Assembly (NCBI GenBank): GCA_016744295.1
Contig: JADGEQ010000001.1
Location: 1-64,000, forward strand
Direction: 5' to 3'
Length of the DNA: 64,000 nucleotides
Source of the DNA: Desulfobacteraceae bacterium
GTDB taxonomy: Bacteria > Desulfobacterota > Desulfobacteria > Desulfobacterales > Desulfobacteraceae
Shown here: piece after piece, positions 20,132 through 29,315 of the stretch
Layout: each line of letters begins with the position of its first letter
How positions within the stretch are numbered: position 1 is the stretch's first letter
Made by a program: the position numbers and the translations under genes
Notes under the pieces: generated by a model
What the model was told of the DNA's origin: nothing
Seen by the model: the letters and a program-made list of their open reading frames with translations, nothing else
Databases searched by the model: none

Positions 20132-22105
20132 ATGAACACGAAAATCCCCATGATCCTGGCCCCGGCCGGGAATACAAACTCATTTTTAGCAGCCATCGCT
20201 GCAGGCGCAGACGCCATTTATTGTGGATTAAAAATTTTTTCCGCCAGGATGGAAGCTGATAATTTTTCCATTGAAGAACTGAGCCGGTTATCAGCCCTAT
20301 CAAAATCCAAGCAGATCAAGGTCTTTATTGCATTCAACTCCATCATCAAGGAGGCTGAAAAGGAAAAAGTGTTTAAAATATTGACCAAGCTTTGTGAGTT
20401 TGTTCAATTTGATGCCTTGATTGTCCAGGACCTTGCCATGATTCCCCTGGCCAAAAAAGCTGGATTTAAAAAAGAGTTTCATGTATCCACCCTGGGTAAT
20501 TGCACCTTTCCCCTGGCTCTTGAAACCGCCAAAAAAGCGGGATTCTCCCAGGTGGTGCTACCAAGGGAATTTAATATAGATGAAATCAAAGAGATGGCCC
20601 AAAAAATACCGGACCAGATGGAACTTGAAGTCTTTATCCATGGTGCCCTGTGCTATTCTATTTCAGGGCGGTGTTATTGGAGCTCATGGTTCGGGGGAAA
20701 AAGCGCCCTGAGGGGTCGGTGTGTCCAACCCTGCCGACGCATATATGAACAAAAAGATCAAAAGAAACGGCATTTTTCCTGTATGGACTTTTCTGCCGAT
20801 GTCCTGGTGAAAGTGTTGAAGAAAATTCCCCAGGTCACCACCTGGAAAATTGAGGGCAGAAAAAAGAGCCCCCACTATGTCTATTATACGGTCAAAGCCT
20901 ATAAACTGCTCAGAGATGACCCCGCAAAGAAAAAAGAGGCCATGTCCTATCTGGATTATGCCATGGGAAGAGAATTTTCCCATTATAATTTATTGTCCCA
21001 GCGGGTTCAAAATCCGTTGGACCATTCATCGGAAACAGGATCCGGCCTTTTTACAGGAAGGGTGAAAAATCCAGCGGAACCCTATTTTGATACCAGGGAA
21101 GAGCTTTTTAGCGGAGACCTGTTAAGAATAGGATATGAAGAAAATGAATTCCACGACATCCAGAAGGTTACCCGGGCAATCCCCAAAAAGGGAAAATTCT
21201 ATTTGTCGAAAGGGTCTCGGTTTAAAGTTAAAAAAGGAACGTCGGTTTTTATCATTGACCGCCGGGGGCCTGAGCTTACCGCCCTTATCAAAGAGCTGGA
21301 ATCAGAACTTGACCAGATAGAAAAGGTCCAGGTTCGCCCAATTTTAGACTCTCCGCCTTCAAAAGGCAGAGTGCCAAACCAGACCGTTTCCAAAAAAAGA
21401 CCGATGGAAATCATTGTATCCAGGGGAAAAAACACGACAAACCAAAAAAGTTCCGACAAACACCATGGGGATACCGGCATATGGATTTCCGCAAATGCAT
21501 ACGGCAATAAACCCCCGGGCAGAACCTGGCTGTGGCTGGATCCCCTGATCTTCCCCGGAGAAGAAAACATCTGCCGAAACTATGTGGACAAGGCCGTTAA
21601 AAAAGGGACAAAAAACTTTGTTCTAAATGCATTCTGGCAGATCGGCCTTTTTAAAGATCCTAAAAAGTTAAATCTCTGGGCCGGGCCCTTTTGTAACATT
21701 ACCAACTCCATGACCGTCAACCTGATGAAAACCCATGGATTTTCCGGTGCCATTGTTAGTCCGGAACTGGACAAAGAAACCTTTCTTGCCCTGCCCAGAA
21801 GATCGGATCTGCCCCTGGGGGTTGTTACCCATGCCAATTGGCCTTTGGCAGTGTCCCGGATTATCTCACCAGACCTTTCGCCGGGCCAGATGTTTCAAAG
21901 CCCAAAGGGTGAAGGCGGTTGGATCAGCAAATCAAATAATATATACTATGTGTTCCCCAATTGGCCCCTGGACCTGTCCGACCAGAAAGAAGAGCTGCAG
22001 CGAGCGGGTTACTCTGTTTTTGTCTCCCTCCAGGAAAACATTCCCAGGGGGGTTAAAATGAAATCGCGACCCGGGCTGTGGAATTGGAATTTGAAACTAT
22101 TGTAA
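20132..22105 (+). CDS. Peptidase U32 family protein (RlhA/TrhP-like)
   Basis: A 657-residue cytoplasmic protein. The N-terminal ~300 residues form the U32 TIM-barrel-like domain: LAPAGNTNSFLAAIAAGADA at the start and the U32 signature EVFIHGALCYSISGRCYWSS, followed by GRCVQPCRR, giving cysteines that could hold an iron-sulfur cluster. Characterised relatives (RlhA, TrhP/YegQ) act in hydroxylation of rRNA or tRNA and are not proven proteases. The C-terminal half (about 330-657) is less conserved, with a linker rich in Ser/Lys at about 410-440. Monocistronic: faces a convergent operon. Confidence 0.87.
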   Translation: MNTKIPMILAPAGNTNSFLAAIAAGADAIYCGLKIFSARMEADNFSIEELSRLSALSKSKQIKVFIAFNSIIKEAEKEKVFKILTKLCEFVQFDALIVQDLAMIPLAKKAGFKKEFHVSTLGNCTFPLALETAKKAGFSQVVLPREFNIDEIKEMAQKIPDQMELEVFIHGALCYSISGRCYWSSWFGGKSALRGRCVQPCRRIYEQKDQKKRHFSCMDFSADVLVKVLKKIPQVTTWKIEGRKKSPHYVYYTVKAYKLLRDDPAKKKEAMSYLDYAMGREFSHYNLLSQRVQNPLDHSSETGSGLFTGRVKNPAEPYFDTREELFSGDLLRIGYEENEFHDIQKVTRAIPKKGKFYLSKGSRFKVKKGTSVFIIDRRGPELTALIKELESELDQIEKVQVRPILDSPPSKGRVPNQTVSKKRPMEIIVSRGKNTTNQKSSDKHHGDTGIWISANAYGNKPPGRTWLWLDPLIFPGEENICRNYVDKAVKKGTKNFVLNAFWQIGLFKDPKKLNLWAGPFCNITNSMTVNLMKTHGFSGAIVSPELDKETFLALPRRSDLPLGVVTHANWPLAVSRIISPDLSPGQMFQSPKGEGGWISKSNNIYYVFPNWPLDLSDQKEELQRAGYSVFVSLQENIPRGVKMKSRPGLWNWNLKLL

Positions 22106-22167
22106 TTTCACACCGCCCAATATAGGACCTGGTCTAAGATCAGGTCTAACGGTAAATTTTAATTTAT

Positions 22168-22235
22168 TATTGAATTGTCCCCACTGCATCCTAATTGAAG
22201 GGAATTGGTACAATGGGGACATGTATTCAATAGAT
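22168..22235. repeat. REP-like imperfect palindrome (~68 bp)
   Basis: Between convergent genes, the arms TGTCCCCACTGCATCCTAATT and AATTGGTACAATGGGGACA flank a GAAGGG loop, and the pairing continues outwards with TATTGAAT / ATTCAATA. The right 40 bases recur at 28466-28505 with 34 matches. The shape is that of a REP or BIME-type mobile palindrome; it might also terminate transcription. A second small hairpin (GACCTG/CAGGTC, 22126-22146) lies just to its left. Confidence 0.7.
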
Positions 22236-22363
22236 TCATGTCTCTTTTCTACAATTCCAACGGGGAACAGATTATGAAAGCGAAATATATCCCCAAATAA
22301 GATAAACGAGAAACTTGATTAATTTTTCACGAGCAAAAATAAAATTAAATTTCAACCTGGTGG

Positions 22364-23509
22364 TCATCTGTTAAAGATGATGTCAGCTATACTTTGATAA
22401 AATTTTACACCAAATGGAATAACCTTATCATTGAAATCATATTCTGAAGTGTGCACCGGTGAAGAGTCTCCATTTCCAATGAATAAAAATGCGCCTGGAA
22501 TTTTTTCAAGCATAAAAGAGAAATCCTCGCTTCCCATCCATGGGTTCTTCACCATTTCAATGCTATCAGGCCCGAAGACATTTATGGCTGCCGCCATCGC
22601 AATTTCAAGCACCTTAGAATCATTCACTGCCACTGGATATCCTGTTTGCCAATCAAATTTGACTGATCCGCCAAACCCCATGGCAATGGAAGATGCAAGT
22701 TCTTCAAGCCTTTTGATCATGAGTACCCGGGTATCCGGATCAGTCGCCCTCAGGCTTATTTCAAGATTTGCAGTGTCCGGAATAATATTGCTGGCCGATC
22801 CGCTGTGGAATGAACCCACGGTTAAGATCCCTGGTTCAAATTGACCGATGTTCCTGGAAACCACCGTCTGGAATGCCGTCACGATTTGAGATCCGATCAC
22901 TATGGGATCTATTGTTTTTTCGGGCTGTGCGCCGTGTCCTCCCTTCCCTAGGACCTCTATCCCGGCCACATCTATTGAAGCCATAATGGTCCCTTCCCGG
23001 CTGGCAAATTTTCCTGCTGGAATACCGGGCATATTATGAAGGGCAAATACGTAATCACAGGGAAACCGATCAAAAAGACCCTCTTCAATCATTAATTTTG
23101 CACCACCAAAATTTTCCTCGGCGGGCTGGAAAATAAAATGCACATTCCCATTGAAACCAGGATCATTGGCCATGGCATGGGCCGCACCCAGGAGCATTGC
23201 CATATGCCCGTCATGGCCGCAGGCATGCATGCAACCTTCGTGGCGGCTTGTGTAATCGTGTTGAGCCGATTCAAATATGGGCAAGGCATCCATATCCGCC
23301 CTCAGGCCAATGGTCTGGTCAGATTTTCCCCGCCTAAGGCTGGCCACAATTCCGGTGCCGGCAATATTGTGGGTCACTTCCAATCCCCAGCCTAGGAGCA
23401 GGTCGGATAAAAATGTTGCGGTCTTGACCTCTTCAAGGCCCAGCTCGGGATAGGCATGGAGGTGCTGACGGATGGAGGTCAGGTTAATAGAGTCCTTGGG
23501 CGCATTCAT
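22364..23509 (-). CDS. M20 family amidohydrolase (hippurate/IAA-amino acid hydrolase type)
   Basis: Zinc-dependent cytoplasmic hydrolase removing acyl groups from N-acyl amino acids. The 381 residues show LRADMDALPI, the metal motif MHACGHDGHMAMLLGAA, and FIFQPAEENFGGAKLMIEEG, then the lid domain with GKGGHGAQPEKTIDPI and MGSEDFSFMLEKIPGAF. Last gene of the minus-strand operon with the polar amino-acid ABC transporter (8 bases after the ATPase), so it probably processes the imported compound or an intermediate. True acyl substrate unknown. Confidence 0.9.
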   Translation of the reverse strand: MNAPKDSINLTSIRQHLHAYPELGLEEVKTATFLSDLLLGWGLEVTHNIAGTGIVASLRRGKSDQTIGLRADMDALPIFESAQHDYTSRHEGCMHACGHDGHMAMLLGAAHAMANDPGFNGNVHFIFQPAEENFGGAKLMIEEGLFDRFPCDYVFALHNMPGIPAGKFASREGTIMASIDVAGIEVLGKGGHGAQPEKTIDPIVIGSQIVTAFQTVVSRNIGQFEPGILTVGSFHSGSASNIIPDTANLEISLRATDPDTRVLMIKRLEELASSIAMGFGGSVKFDWQTGYPVAVNDSKVLEIAMAAAINVFGPDSIEMVKNPWMGSEDFSFMLEKIPGAFLFIGNGDSSPVHTSEYDFNDKVIPFGVKFYQSIADIIFNR

Positions 23510-23517
23510 AGGCAGTT

Positions 23518-24288
23518 TTAAAATTTTCCCATAAATTGGCGTAACCTGTCTGATTTCGGATTATCCATGACCTGTTCCGGCGGGCCCTGTTCCTCAATGC
23601 GCCCCTTGTCCAGAAAAATCAGGTGACTTGATATTTCCCTTGCAAGTGACATCTCGTGGGTCACCATCACCATGGTTCGATTTTCTGCAGCAAGGGTTCG
23701 GATAACCTCCACCACCTCGCTCACCAGCTCCGGATCAAGTGCAGAGGTAGGCTCGTCAAAAAGCATGACAGCTGGCTCCATGGCCAGGGCCCGGGCAATG
23801 GCCACCCGTTGCTGCTGCCCTCCTGAAAGCTGGGACGGATACTGATCCCGTTTTTCACGAATTCCCACCTTTTCCATCAACGCTTCGGCCTGGGCAACCG
23901 CCTGCTTTTTTGACCATTTCAACACCTGGATGGGACCTTCGGTAATATTTTCGAGAACCGTACGGTGATCCCATAGATTAAAGTTCTGGAATACCATACC
24001 CAGGCGTGATCTCATGTGCATCAACTGTTTTTTGTCCAGGGGATACTGACTGCCATTCTTGTCCTGGCGGGTCTCAATGGCTGTTCCGTCAAGGATGATC
24101 TGGCCTGAGTCGGGTTTCTCAAGATAATTGATACACCGAAGCAGGGTGCTCTTGCCCGAACCGCTGCTCCCAATGATGGAGATCACATCACCGGAACGGG
24201 CATCAAAGGAAACCCCCCTAAGCACTTTGTTCTCGCCAAATGTTTTGTGGATATCCCTGACAGAAAGGGCTATTTCATTGGTTTCCAT
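23518..24288 (-). CDS. Polar amino acid ABC transporter ATPase (HisP/GlnQ type)
   Basis: Energises import across the inner membrane. The 256-residue ATPase has Walker [14 protein letters not shown], signature [15 protein letters not shown], Walker [15 protein letters not shown] and the H-loop [11 protein letters not shown]. The insertion between the Walker motifs and the overall length match the HisP subgroup for polar amino acids. One base separates it from the HisM-like permease gene. Confidence 0.95.
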   Translation of the reverse strand: METNEIALSVRDIHKTFGENKVLRGVSFDARSGDVISIIGSSGSGKSTLLRCINYLEKPDSGQIILDGTAIETRQDKNGSQYPLDKKQLMHMRSRLGMVFQNFNLWDHRTVLENITEGPIQVLKWSKKQAVAQAEALMEKVGIREKRDQYPSQLSGGQQQRVAIARALAMEPAVMLFDEPTSALDPELVSEVVEVIRTLAAENRTMVMVTHEMSLAREISSHLIFLDKGRIEEQGPPEQVMDNPKSDRLRQFMGKF

Positions 24289-24289
24289 C

Positions 24290-24994
24290 TTATTTTTGTC
24301 CTTTTCGAAAACGGGTCATCCGTTTCTCCATTGGCCGCATGATATTGGTCAACACCACAACCACGGCAAAATAAACAAGGCCGCATGCGATCAGCGGTTC
24401 ATAAATCTGAAGGCTTTGACGCTGAATCACCCGGGCAACGCCCATTAATTCGAGTACGGTAATTGTTGAGGCCAGGGCCGTGGATTTCAATAGAATAATG
24501 ATATCAGAGATCAATACCGGCAGGCAATTGCAAAATGCCAGGTGGAGGCGGACTCGCCATAAAATTTGAAACCGACTCATCCCGATTGCCTTGGCAGCCT
24601 CAATCTGCCCCTTGGGTATGGCCTGGATCGCCCCCCGCAGGACCTCCGCATTGTAGGCCGCCTGATTCATGCTGTAGGCAAACAAAGCAAAGGTCAGCCC
24701 CTCCCGCAAATAGGGCCACAGAAAACTGTGGCGCACCCAGGTGCCGGGCATTAGCTGGCCCAGCCCATAATAAATCAGGTAGAGCTGTACCAGAAGGGGG
24801 GTTCCCCGCATGACAAACATAAAGACATAGGCTGGCCAGGACAGCAAAAAAGATCCAGATAGCCGGGCAAGGGCCAAAATTGTACCGGAAACCAGGCCGA
24901 ATACACCCGCCACCAGGGTCAGCAGCAGGGTGAGGGGCGCTGCCGCCAGCAGGTCCGGAAGCCAATGGATCACATTTTTGAAAAATTCCATCAT
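24290..24994 (-). CDS. Polar amino acid ABC transporter permease (HisM type)
   Basis: Inner-membrane subunit with about five helices and the EAA loop EAAKAIGMSRFQILWRVRL that docks on the ATPase. I choose the ATG at 24994, which overlaps the HisQ-like stop (ATGA) and follows GGGGGAGG; the ORF track extends 11 codons upstream into hisQ. That gives 234 residues, typical of HisM. Translational coupling to the partner permease is likely. Confidence 0.93.
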   Translation of the reverse strand: MMEFFKNVIHWLPDLLAAAPLTLLLTLVAGVFGLVSGTILALARLSGSFLLSWPAYVFMFVMRGTPLLVQLYLIYYGLGQLMPGTWVRHSFLWPYLREGLTFALFAYSMNQAAYNAEVLRGAIQAIPKGQIEAAKAIGMSRFQILWRVRLHLAFCNCLPVLISDIIILLKSTALASTITVLELMGVARVIQRQSLQIYEPLIACGLVYFAVVVVLTNIMRPMEKRMTRFRKGQK

Positions 24995-25707
24995 GGCCTC
25001 CCCCTGTTCAGACGTCTCTCCATCCACTGGAGAACAATAAGGGAGAAAATGGTGATCAATAAAAACAATACCGCGGTAAACCCGTAGAAAAAGGTATACT
25101 CCTTGGTGGATGCAGCAGCCCTGTAGCCGGTATAGAGCAGTTCACCAAAGGCCCCGAGCACGGAGATGATGGCCGAATCCTTGGTAATTGACAGCCACAA
25201 ATTTCCCATGCCGGGCAGCGCGTGGCGCATCATCTGGGGCAGCACCACCCGCACAAAGATCCTGGGTTGGGACATGCCCATGGCAGTGGCAGCCTCGATG
25301 CCACCGGCGGGTACGGCCAAAAGGGCCGCCCGAATCACTTCCGCCATAAAGGCCCCGGAAACAAATGCCAGGGCAAATACAGCCGCCCAGAAGGGGTTGA
25401 ACTGGAACCCTTTGTCCACGAACCCTAGCCATACAAGGGCCTGTTCAGCCATGCCTGCCACGGTAAAATAAACGATCAAAATCATCAGCAGCTCGGGCAG
25501 TGCCCGCACAACCGTGATATAAGCCCCGGCCAGGCTCCGCCCTGCCCAGGAATGGGAAAGCTTGAACACCGCTGCCAAAAGTCCAAATAGGACAGACAGC
25601 AGATAGGCGCTCACAGAGACCTTCATGGTCATGATAAAGCCGAAGAAAAACTCATCCCCCCAGCCGCCGGCCCCCCACGCAAGGTAGCCCAGATAGGTGG
25701 AAATCAT
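24991..25707 (-). CDS. Polar amino acid ABC transporter permease (HisQ type)
   Basis: Partner permease, 238 residues with about five helices. The EAA loop is EAATAMGMSQPRIFVRVVLP. N-terminal GGWGDEFFFGFIMTMKVSVSAYLLSV is typical of HisQ/ArtQ. Overlaps the HisM-like gene by 4 bases and lies 91 bases downstream of the binding-protein gene. Confidence 0.93.
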   Translation of the reverse strand: MISTYLGYLAWGAGGWGDEFFFGFIMTMKVSVSAYLLSVLFGLLAAVFKLSHSWAGRSLAGAYITVVRALPELLMILIVYFTVAGMAEQALVWLGFVDKGFQFNPFWAAVFALAFVSGAFMAEVIRAALLAVPAGGIEAATAMGMSQPRIFVRVVLPQMMRHALPGMGNLWLSITKDSAIISVLGAFGELLYTGYRAAASTKEYTFFYGFTAVLFLLITIFSLIVLQWMERRLNRGRP

Positions 25708-25798
25708 GGGGTTTGACCCGCTTGATCAAAACAGGTTTGATCAAAACGGACCGGTTCAAAAATGGCCGGAACCGGGCACTTGTTCATTGGGACCATAA

Positions 25799-26605
25799 TT
25801 ATTTACTGGGGAACCATTTTTGGACCATGGTATCAAGACTGCCCTCTTTTTTCAGGGCCGCAAGGGCTGAATCAATTTTTTCAAGTGTTGCCTTGTCGTT
25901 CTTACGGACTGCATAGCCGATGCCTTCGCCAAGGATGACATTGGCAGGGGCCTCATGTTTCACCTCGTAGTCAACTCCCTCCTTTGAATCCAGGAAGGCT
26001 TTGATATACTGCAGATCCATGAACACATAATCAATTCGCCCGGCGGTGAGATCGGCGATGGCGTTGTCAGCAGCAGGGTAGGATTTTGAGTCAATCTTGC
26101 TCAAATATTTTTCCACATAGGCGGCCTGGATACTGGCGTTCTGAACACCGATGATTTTTTTGGACAAATCTTTGGTATCAACAACCATTCCCTTTTTATC
26201 GGCAACCGGTTTGTCGAAAAACTTGGTTTTGTCGGACTTCATTCCCACAAAAACCGAGGGGGCTGTATAATAGGACATGCTGAAATCCACCACTTTGCGG
26301 CGTTCTTCAGTGATTGAAAAGGCACCGATGATAAAATCGATCTTATTTGCGGTGAGGGAGGGAATCAGCCCTTCCCAGGCCATCTGGCTGATCTTGTGCT
26401 CAATCCCCATTTTCTCAAAAACCGCCCGGGTGAGATCCGCCTCAAACCCTTCCCATACACCGGCCTGATTGATCTGTGTGAAGGGCATATAGGGCTCAGG
26501 TGTCATGCCCAGACGGATGGTTCCGGCATACCCCGCAGAGGCGGAAATCGTAAAAAGAGTGACGACAAAAAGTGCAGCAGCTGTAATTGTGCTTGAAAAT
26601 TTCAT
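25799..26605 (-). CDS. Periplasmic polar amino acid binding protein
   Basis: Extracytoplasmic solute-binding protein, family 3 (HisJ/ArgT). I start at the ATG at 26605 (MKFSSTITAAALFVVTL), preceded by AAAGGAGATTAAA; the track adds 13 codons. A signal peptide covers about the first 25 residues with cleavage after SASAGYA. The mature part has TPEPYMPFTQINQAGVWEGFEADL and IIGAFSITEERRKVVDFS, where T-E-E-R is the usual ligand-contact strand. The 268-residue length is typical. Placed directly after the DDAH gene, pointing to an arginine-like ligand. Confidence 0.93.
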   Translation of the reverse strand: MKFSSTITAAALFVVTLFTISASAGYAGTIRLGMTPEPYMPFTQINQAGVWEGFEADLTRAVFEKMGIEHKISQMAWEGLIPSLTANKIDFIIGAFSITEERRKVVDFSMSYYTAPSVFVGMKSDKTKFFDKPVADKKGMVVDTKDLSKKIIGVQNASIQAAYVEKYLSKIDSKSYPAADNAIADLTAGRIDYVFMDLQYIKAFLDSKEGVDYEVKHEAPANVILGEGIGYAVRKNDKATLEKIDSALAALKKEGSLDTMVQKWFPSK

Positions 26606-26631
26606 TTTAATCTCCTTTAATCCTTCATTAT

Positions 26632-27438
26632 TTATGCAAACCACCGCAGAGACATGCAGGAGAGCCCTGCATCAATTTTTTCAATCTCTGCCGCTTTAAC
26701 GGGTACAACCGAAAACCCTGCCTGATCCAGCATATCGATTGTACGCTCGTATTTGGCACTGATCAGAACCGTCTCATTAATCCGCAATGCATTTGCAGCA
26801 GGTTCTTCTCCCTCGGGCAAAATCATGTTGCGATACCCTTCAAAAAGACCGGACTGGGACATATAACGGGTTACCAAAATTGTTTCCTCGTCCAGGAGAG
26901 AACAGCCAGTTTTAAAATGCAGCACCCCTTTTGGGGTGTTCACAACCTCGCCTTTGTGCCCCAGTTTTTTAAGCTGGTCTATGAGCTGGTTTGCCCCGGC
27001 CAGGTCGGTGCGGGCGGAGAGGCCTATTTTCACCGAGTCAGGTGTTACCAGTATATCCCCGCCGTCGGCATACCCGGAGGCCAGTTCAAGCACCCTGTCA
27101 AAATTATTGTGCAACGCCGGGGCAATCTCTTTTGTTTCTCCCTGGCGAGAGGCTGCTCCGGGTCTCAAAAGAATGGCCCCTTCACTGAATACCAGGGCTG
27201 GATCTTCAACAAAAATAGAATCCGGGTAAGCCTCAAGGGCGGGCAGCACCGTAACCGCCATGCCCGCTTTTTCAAGGGCTTGCACATAAGCCTTGTGTTC
27301 CGATTTCACCCCGTCATAATCCGGGTTACCCCGGTCGTCAGCCCTTAGGCCGTTGACCACGGATGGTGATGGGTTTCTCACGATGGCCGAATTAAACTGA
27401 AAACAGGTTCTGGAAATTGGCATTTTTTGTTCTTTCAT
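26632..27438 (-). CDS. Dimethylarginine dimethylaminohydrolase family protein (DDAH)
   Basis: Guanidine-modifying enzyme that hydrolyses N-omega-methylated arginine to citrulline and methylamines. The 268 residues include SIFVEDPALVF, the catalytic His in VLHFKTGCSLL, and the nucleophile Cys in the C-terminal DAGLSCMSLRW. These agree with DDAH and distinguish it from the larger arginine deiminases (~400 residues). First gene of the operon DDAH, binding protein, two permeases, ATPase, M20 hydrolase, so the operon likely imports and breaks down methylarginines or a similar compound (inference). Upstream lies a TTGTATACAA operator-like palindrome. Confidence 0.88.
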   Translation of the reverse strand: MKEQKMPISRTCFQFNSAIVRNPSPSVVNGLRADDRGNPDYDGVKSEHKAYVQALEKAGMAVTVLPALEAYPDSIFVEDPALVFSEGAILLRPGAASRQGETKEIAPALHNNFDRVLELASGYADGGDILVTPDSVKIGLSARTDLAGANQLIDQLKKLGHKGEVVNTPKGVLHFKTGCSLLDEETILVTRYMSQSGLFEGYRNMILPEGEEPAANALRINETVLISAKYERTIDMLDQAGFSVVPVKAAEIEKIDAGLSCMSLRWFA

Positions 27439-27571
27439 CTTTTATAAAAAACAGCTTTTATTAACGGTTTCACATGGTTTGTTCTTTCCATTTGTTCTGG
27501 AATAAAATCCATGTGGTCCAAATGCAGAATTCGACCCTTCTCTAATTCAGTTGGGGTCGAATATGTAAATT

Positions 27572-27581
27572 TTGTATACAA
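27572..27581. promoter_or_regulatory. Perfect palindrome, likely GntR/FCD operator for the DDAH operon
   Basis: TTGTATACAA is a perfect 10-base palindrome fitting the TNGTNNNACNA type recognised by GntR-family FCD regulators. It lies ~135 bases upstream of the DDAH start, in an A/T-rich stretch, and a FCD-type GntR gene is the next gene upstream. Binding is inferred. Confidence 0.55.
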
Positions 27582-27724
27582 TATATTATATATTTGAATT
27601 TCCCTGTCAATAACTATTAATCGCTATTGGTTTTGAACTGGTTTCCAGGATGGGAATGATCGGATGACGAGGGTGTAGACTGCAATATTACCGGTTGTGG
27701 CGGGTTATCCATCGGGACAATCCA

Positions 27725-28375
27725 TCATAGGGTGTCATAGAAAGCCAGTTCAGGATTCCAATGGTGGCCCCTGAGAAACCGTTCCAATTCAGCCCCGTCT
27801 CTTTTTTCAAACAGTTCAATAATGATTTTATGCTCCTGGTTGGTGGTTTTGAGTACCTCTTTAAACCCCTCCCCTCCATTTTCCTCTGTATAGGTTTGAC
27901 GGATAAAAATTTTTTTTAGCAGTTGAATCACCTTGATGAGTTCCTGGTTACCCGATTTTTGAATATAGATGTCGTGGAATTGGTTCTGATAGCGGTAATA
28001 GGCTTTGATATCATCGGTGTCAATGGCGGTTTCCATCTGCTCATAATAAAGCAGAAGACGATCCATATCCTCCTGGCTCATCCCGTCCACAGAAAGACTG
28101 GCGGCAAATCCCTCCAAAACCCCCAGCAAGCCGTACACCTCTCTGGCTTTATCCTTATCCACTCTTTTAACAATGAATCCTTTCCGGGGAATATTCTGCA
28201 GGTATCCTTCGGTGGCCAATTGGATTAATGCTTCCCTGACCGGGGTCCTGCTGATGTTCATGTCATCAACCACCATTTTTTCATTGATTTTGGATTCAGG
28301 CAAAAGACTGCCCTCATTTATTTTTCCTGAGATATATTGATAAACATGGTCCTTCAACGACTTGAATGAATCCAT
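27725..28375 (-). CDS. GntR family transcriptional regulator (FCD subfamily)
   Basis: DNA-binding regulator, about 216 residues from the ATG at 28375, which follows AAAAAAGGAGAGACC; the track adds 28 codons without support. N-terminal winged helix: SRTPVREALIQLATEGYL is the GntR recognition signature. The C-terminal helical FCD domain begins near DKAREVYGLLGVLEGFAASL and has metal/ligand-site residues such as the NQFHDIYIQKSGNQEL helix. Located directly upstream of the DDAH operon in the same orientation, which suggests local control with an amino acid effector. Confidence 0.9.
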   Translation of the reverse strand: MDSFKSLKDHVYQYISGKINEGSLLPESKINEKMVVDDMNISRTPVREALIQLATEGYLQNIPRKGFIVKRVDKDKAREVYGLLGVLEGFAASLSVDGMSQEDMDRLLLYYEQMETAIDTDDIKAYYRYQNQFHDIYIQKSGNQELIKVIQLLKKIFIRQTYTEENGGEGFKEVLKTTNQEHKIIIELFEKRDGAELERFLRGHHWNPELAFYDTL

Positions 28376-28460
28376 GGTCTCTCCTTTTTTGTCTACTATT
28401 TTACTCAGGATCGCTGTATCATCACCAGGCCTTTCTCCATGGTGAGATCCCCTAAGCATT

Positions 28461-29291
28461 TTATTGAAGGGATATGGTGCAGTGGGGACCTGTAATCAAT
28501 AGATTGTTTGTCACGGTGGACTGGATATGCTCCATTTTACTGCCCAGAAGGATCTCCTTGATAATTCCGTGACCATAGGCACCCAAAACGATCAGAGAAT
28601 CATGGGGAACCTCATAAAGCATGGTATCAAACTTCTGATTTTCATAAAAATACCACTGGGAAACATATTGATCCGCCAGGGCAGCCAGCTTGCTTTTCCC
28701 TACCAGCTCCCTGTAGAAATCCTCCCCCTGCTTTTCAAGAAGGGTATATATATTCAAGGGCAGCCCCGAGGACATGGCCAGTTTCAATCCCAGATTCAGA
28801 GAATTCATGGCATTGGCAGACCCGCCGAAAAAGACGGATATGCTTTTCCAGGGTTTGAACACAGGACTTGTAATCAACACCGGAAAGGTAGCGTGTTTGA
28901 TAATTCTCCGCACCTTGGGTCCAATGTGCCCCAACCCAATTTTTGACGATAAATCACTAACAGACCGGGGACAGCACAGATAATCAAAATTGGTTGAAAC
29001 ATCCGGCAGGGTGGAGGCGGTATAATTTTTAGGTTCATAAAACATGGGCTTGATGCCCATTTCTTCAAACAGCTCTTCACTGTGTTCCTTAGCAGTTTCC
29101 TGATCATTCAGATATGAGTGATCCAGGTCCACCTGGACTGCATCATTGGAAAAATATAATAAAAATTTATTGCTCTTTGGAATATAAACCACCGGATATG
29201 CATTGATGGTTTTGCAAAAATACAAAGACTGAAGAAATGTTTCCCTGCCAAAGGGGGTATTCCTGAAAATGTGAAGCAATTTATAATTCAT
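28461..29291 (-). CDS. Two-domain universal stress protein
   Basis: Cytoplasmic Usp protein of 276 residues with a degenerate N-terminal domain and a C-terminal domain that keeps the ATP-binding motif G-2x-G-9x-G-S: LGAYGHGIIKEILLGSKMEH followed by TNNLLITGP. SD AAAGGAGAGAGT precedes the ATG. It is 24 bases after the ClC gene. Oddly, the last ~13 codons (LLITGPHCTISLQ) and stop fall in a stretch that matches a palindromic repeat at 22.2 kb, so the C-terminus may have been rewritten by insertion of the element. Confidence 0.85.
   Translation of the reverse strand: MNYKLLHIFRNTPFGRETFLQSLYFCKTINAYPVVYIPKSNKFLLYFSNDAVQVDLDHSYLNDQETAKEHSEELFEEMGIKPMFYEPKNYTASTLPDVSTNFDYLCCPRSVSDLSSKIGLGHIGPKVRRIIKHATFPVLITSPVFKPWKSISVFFGGSANAMNSLNLGLKLAMSSGLPLNIYTLLEKQGEDFYRELVGKSKLAALADQYVSQWYFYENQKFDTMLYEVPHDSLIVLGAYGHGIIKEILLGSKMEHIQSTVTNNLLITGPHCTISLQ
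28466..28505. repeat. Diverged copy of the REP-like palindrome, inside the Usp 3' end
   Basis: Forty bases match 22197-22236 at 34 positions without gaps, including GAAGGG, TGGGGAC and ATCAATAGATT. To its left, GATCCCC...GCAT...TT is a decayed version of the other arm. It overlaps the Usp stop codon. Confidence 0.6.
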
Positions 29292-29315
29292 ACTCTCTCC
29301 TTTATATACATAAAT

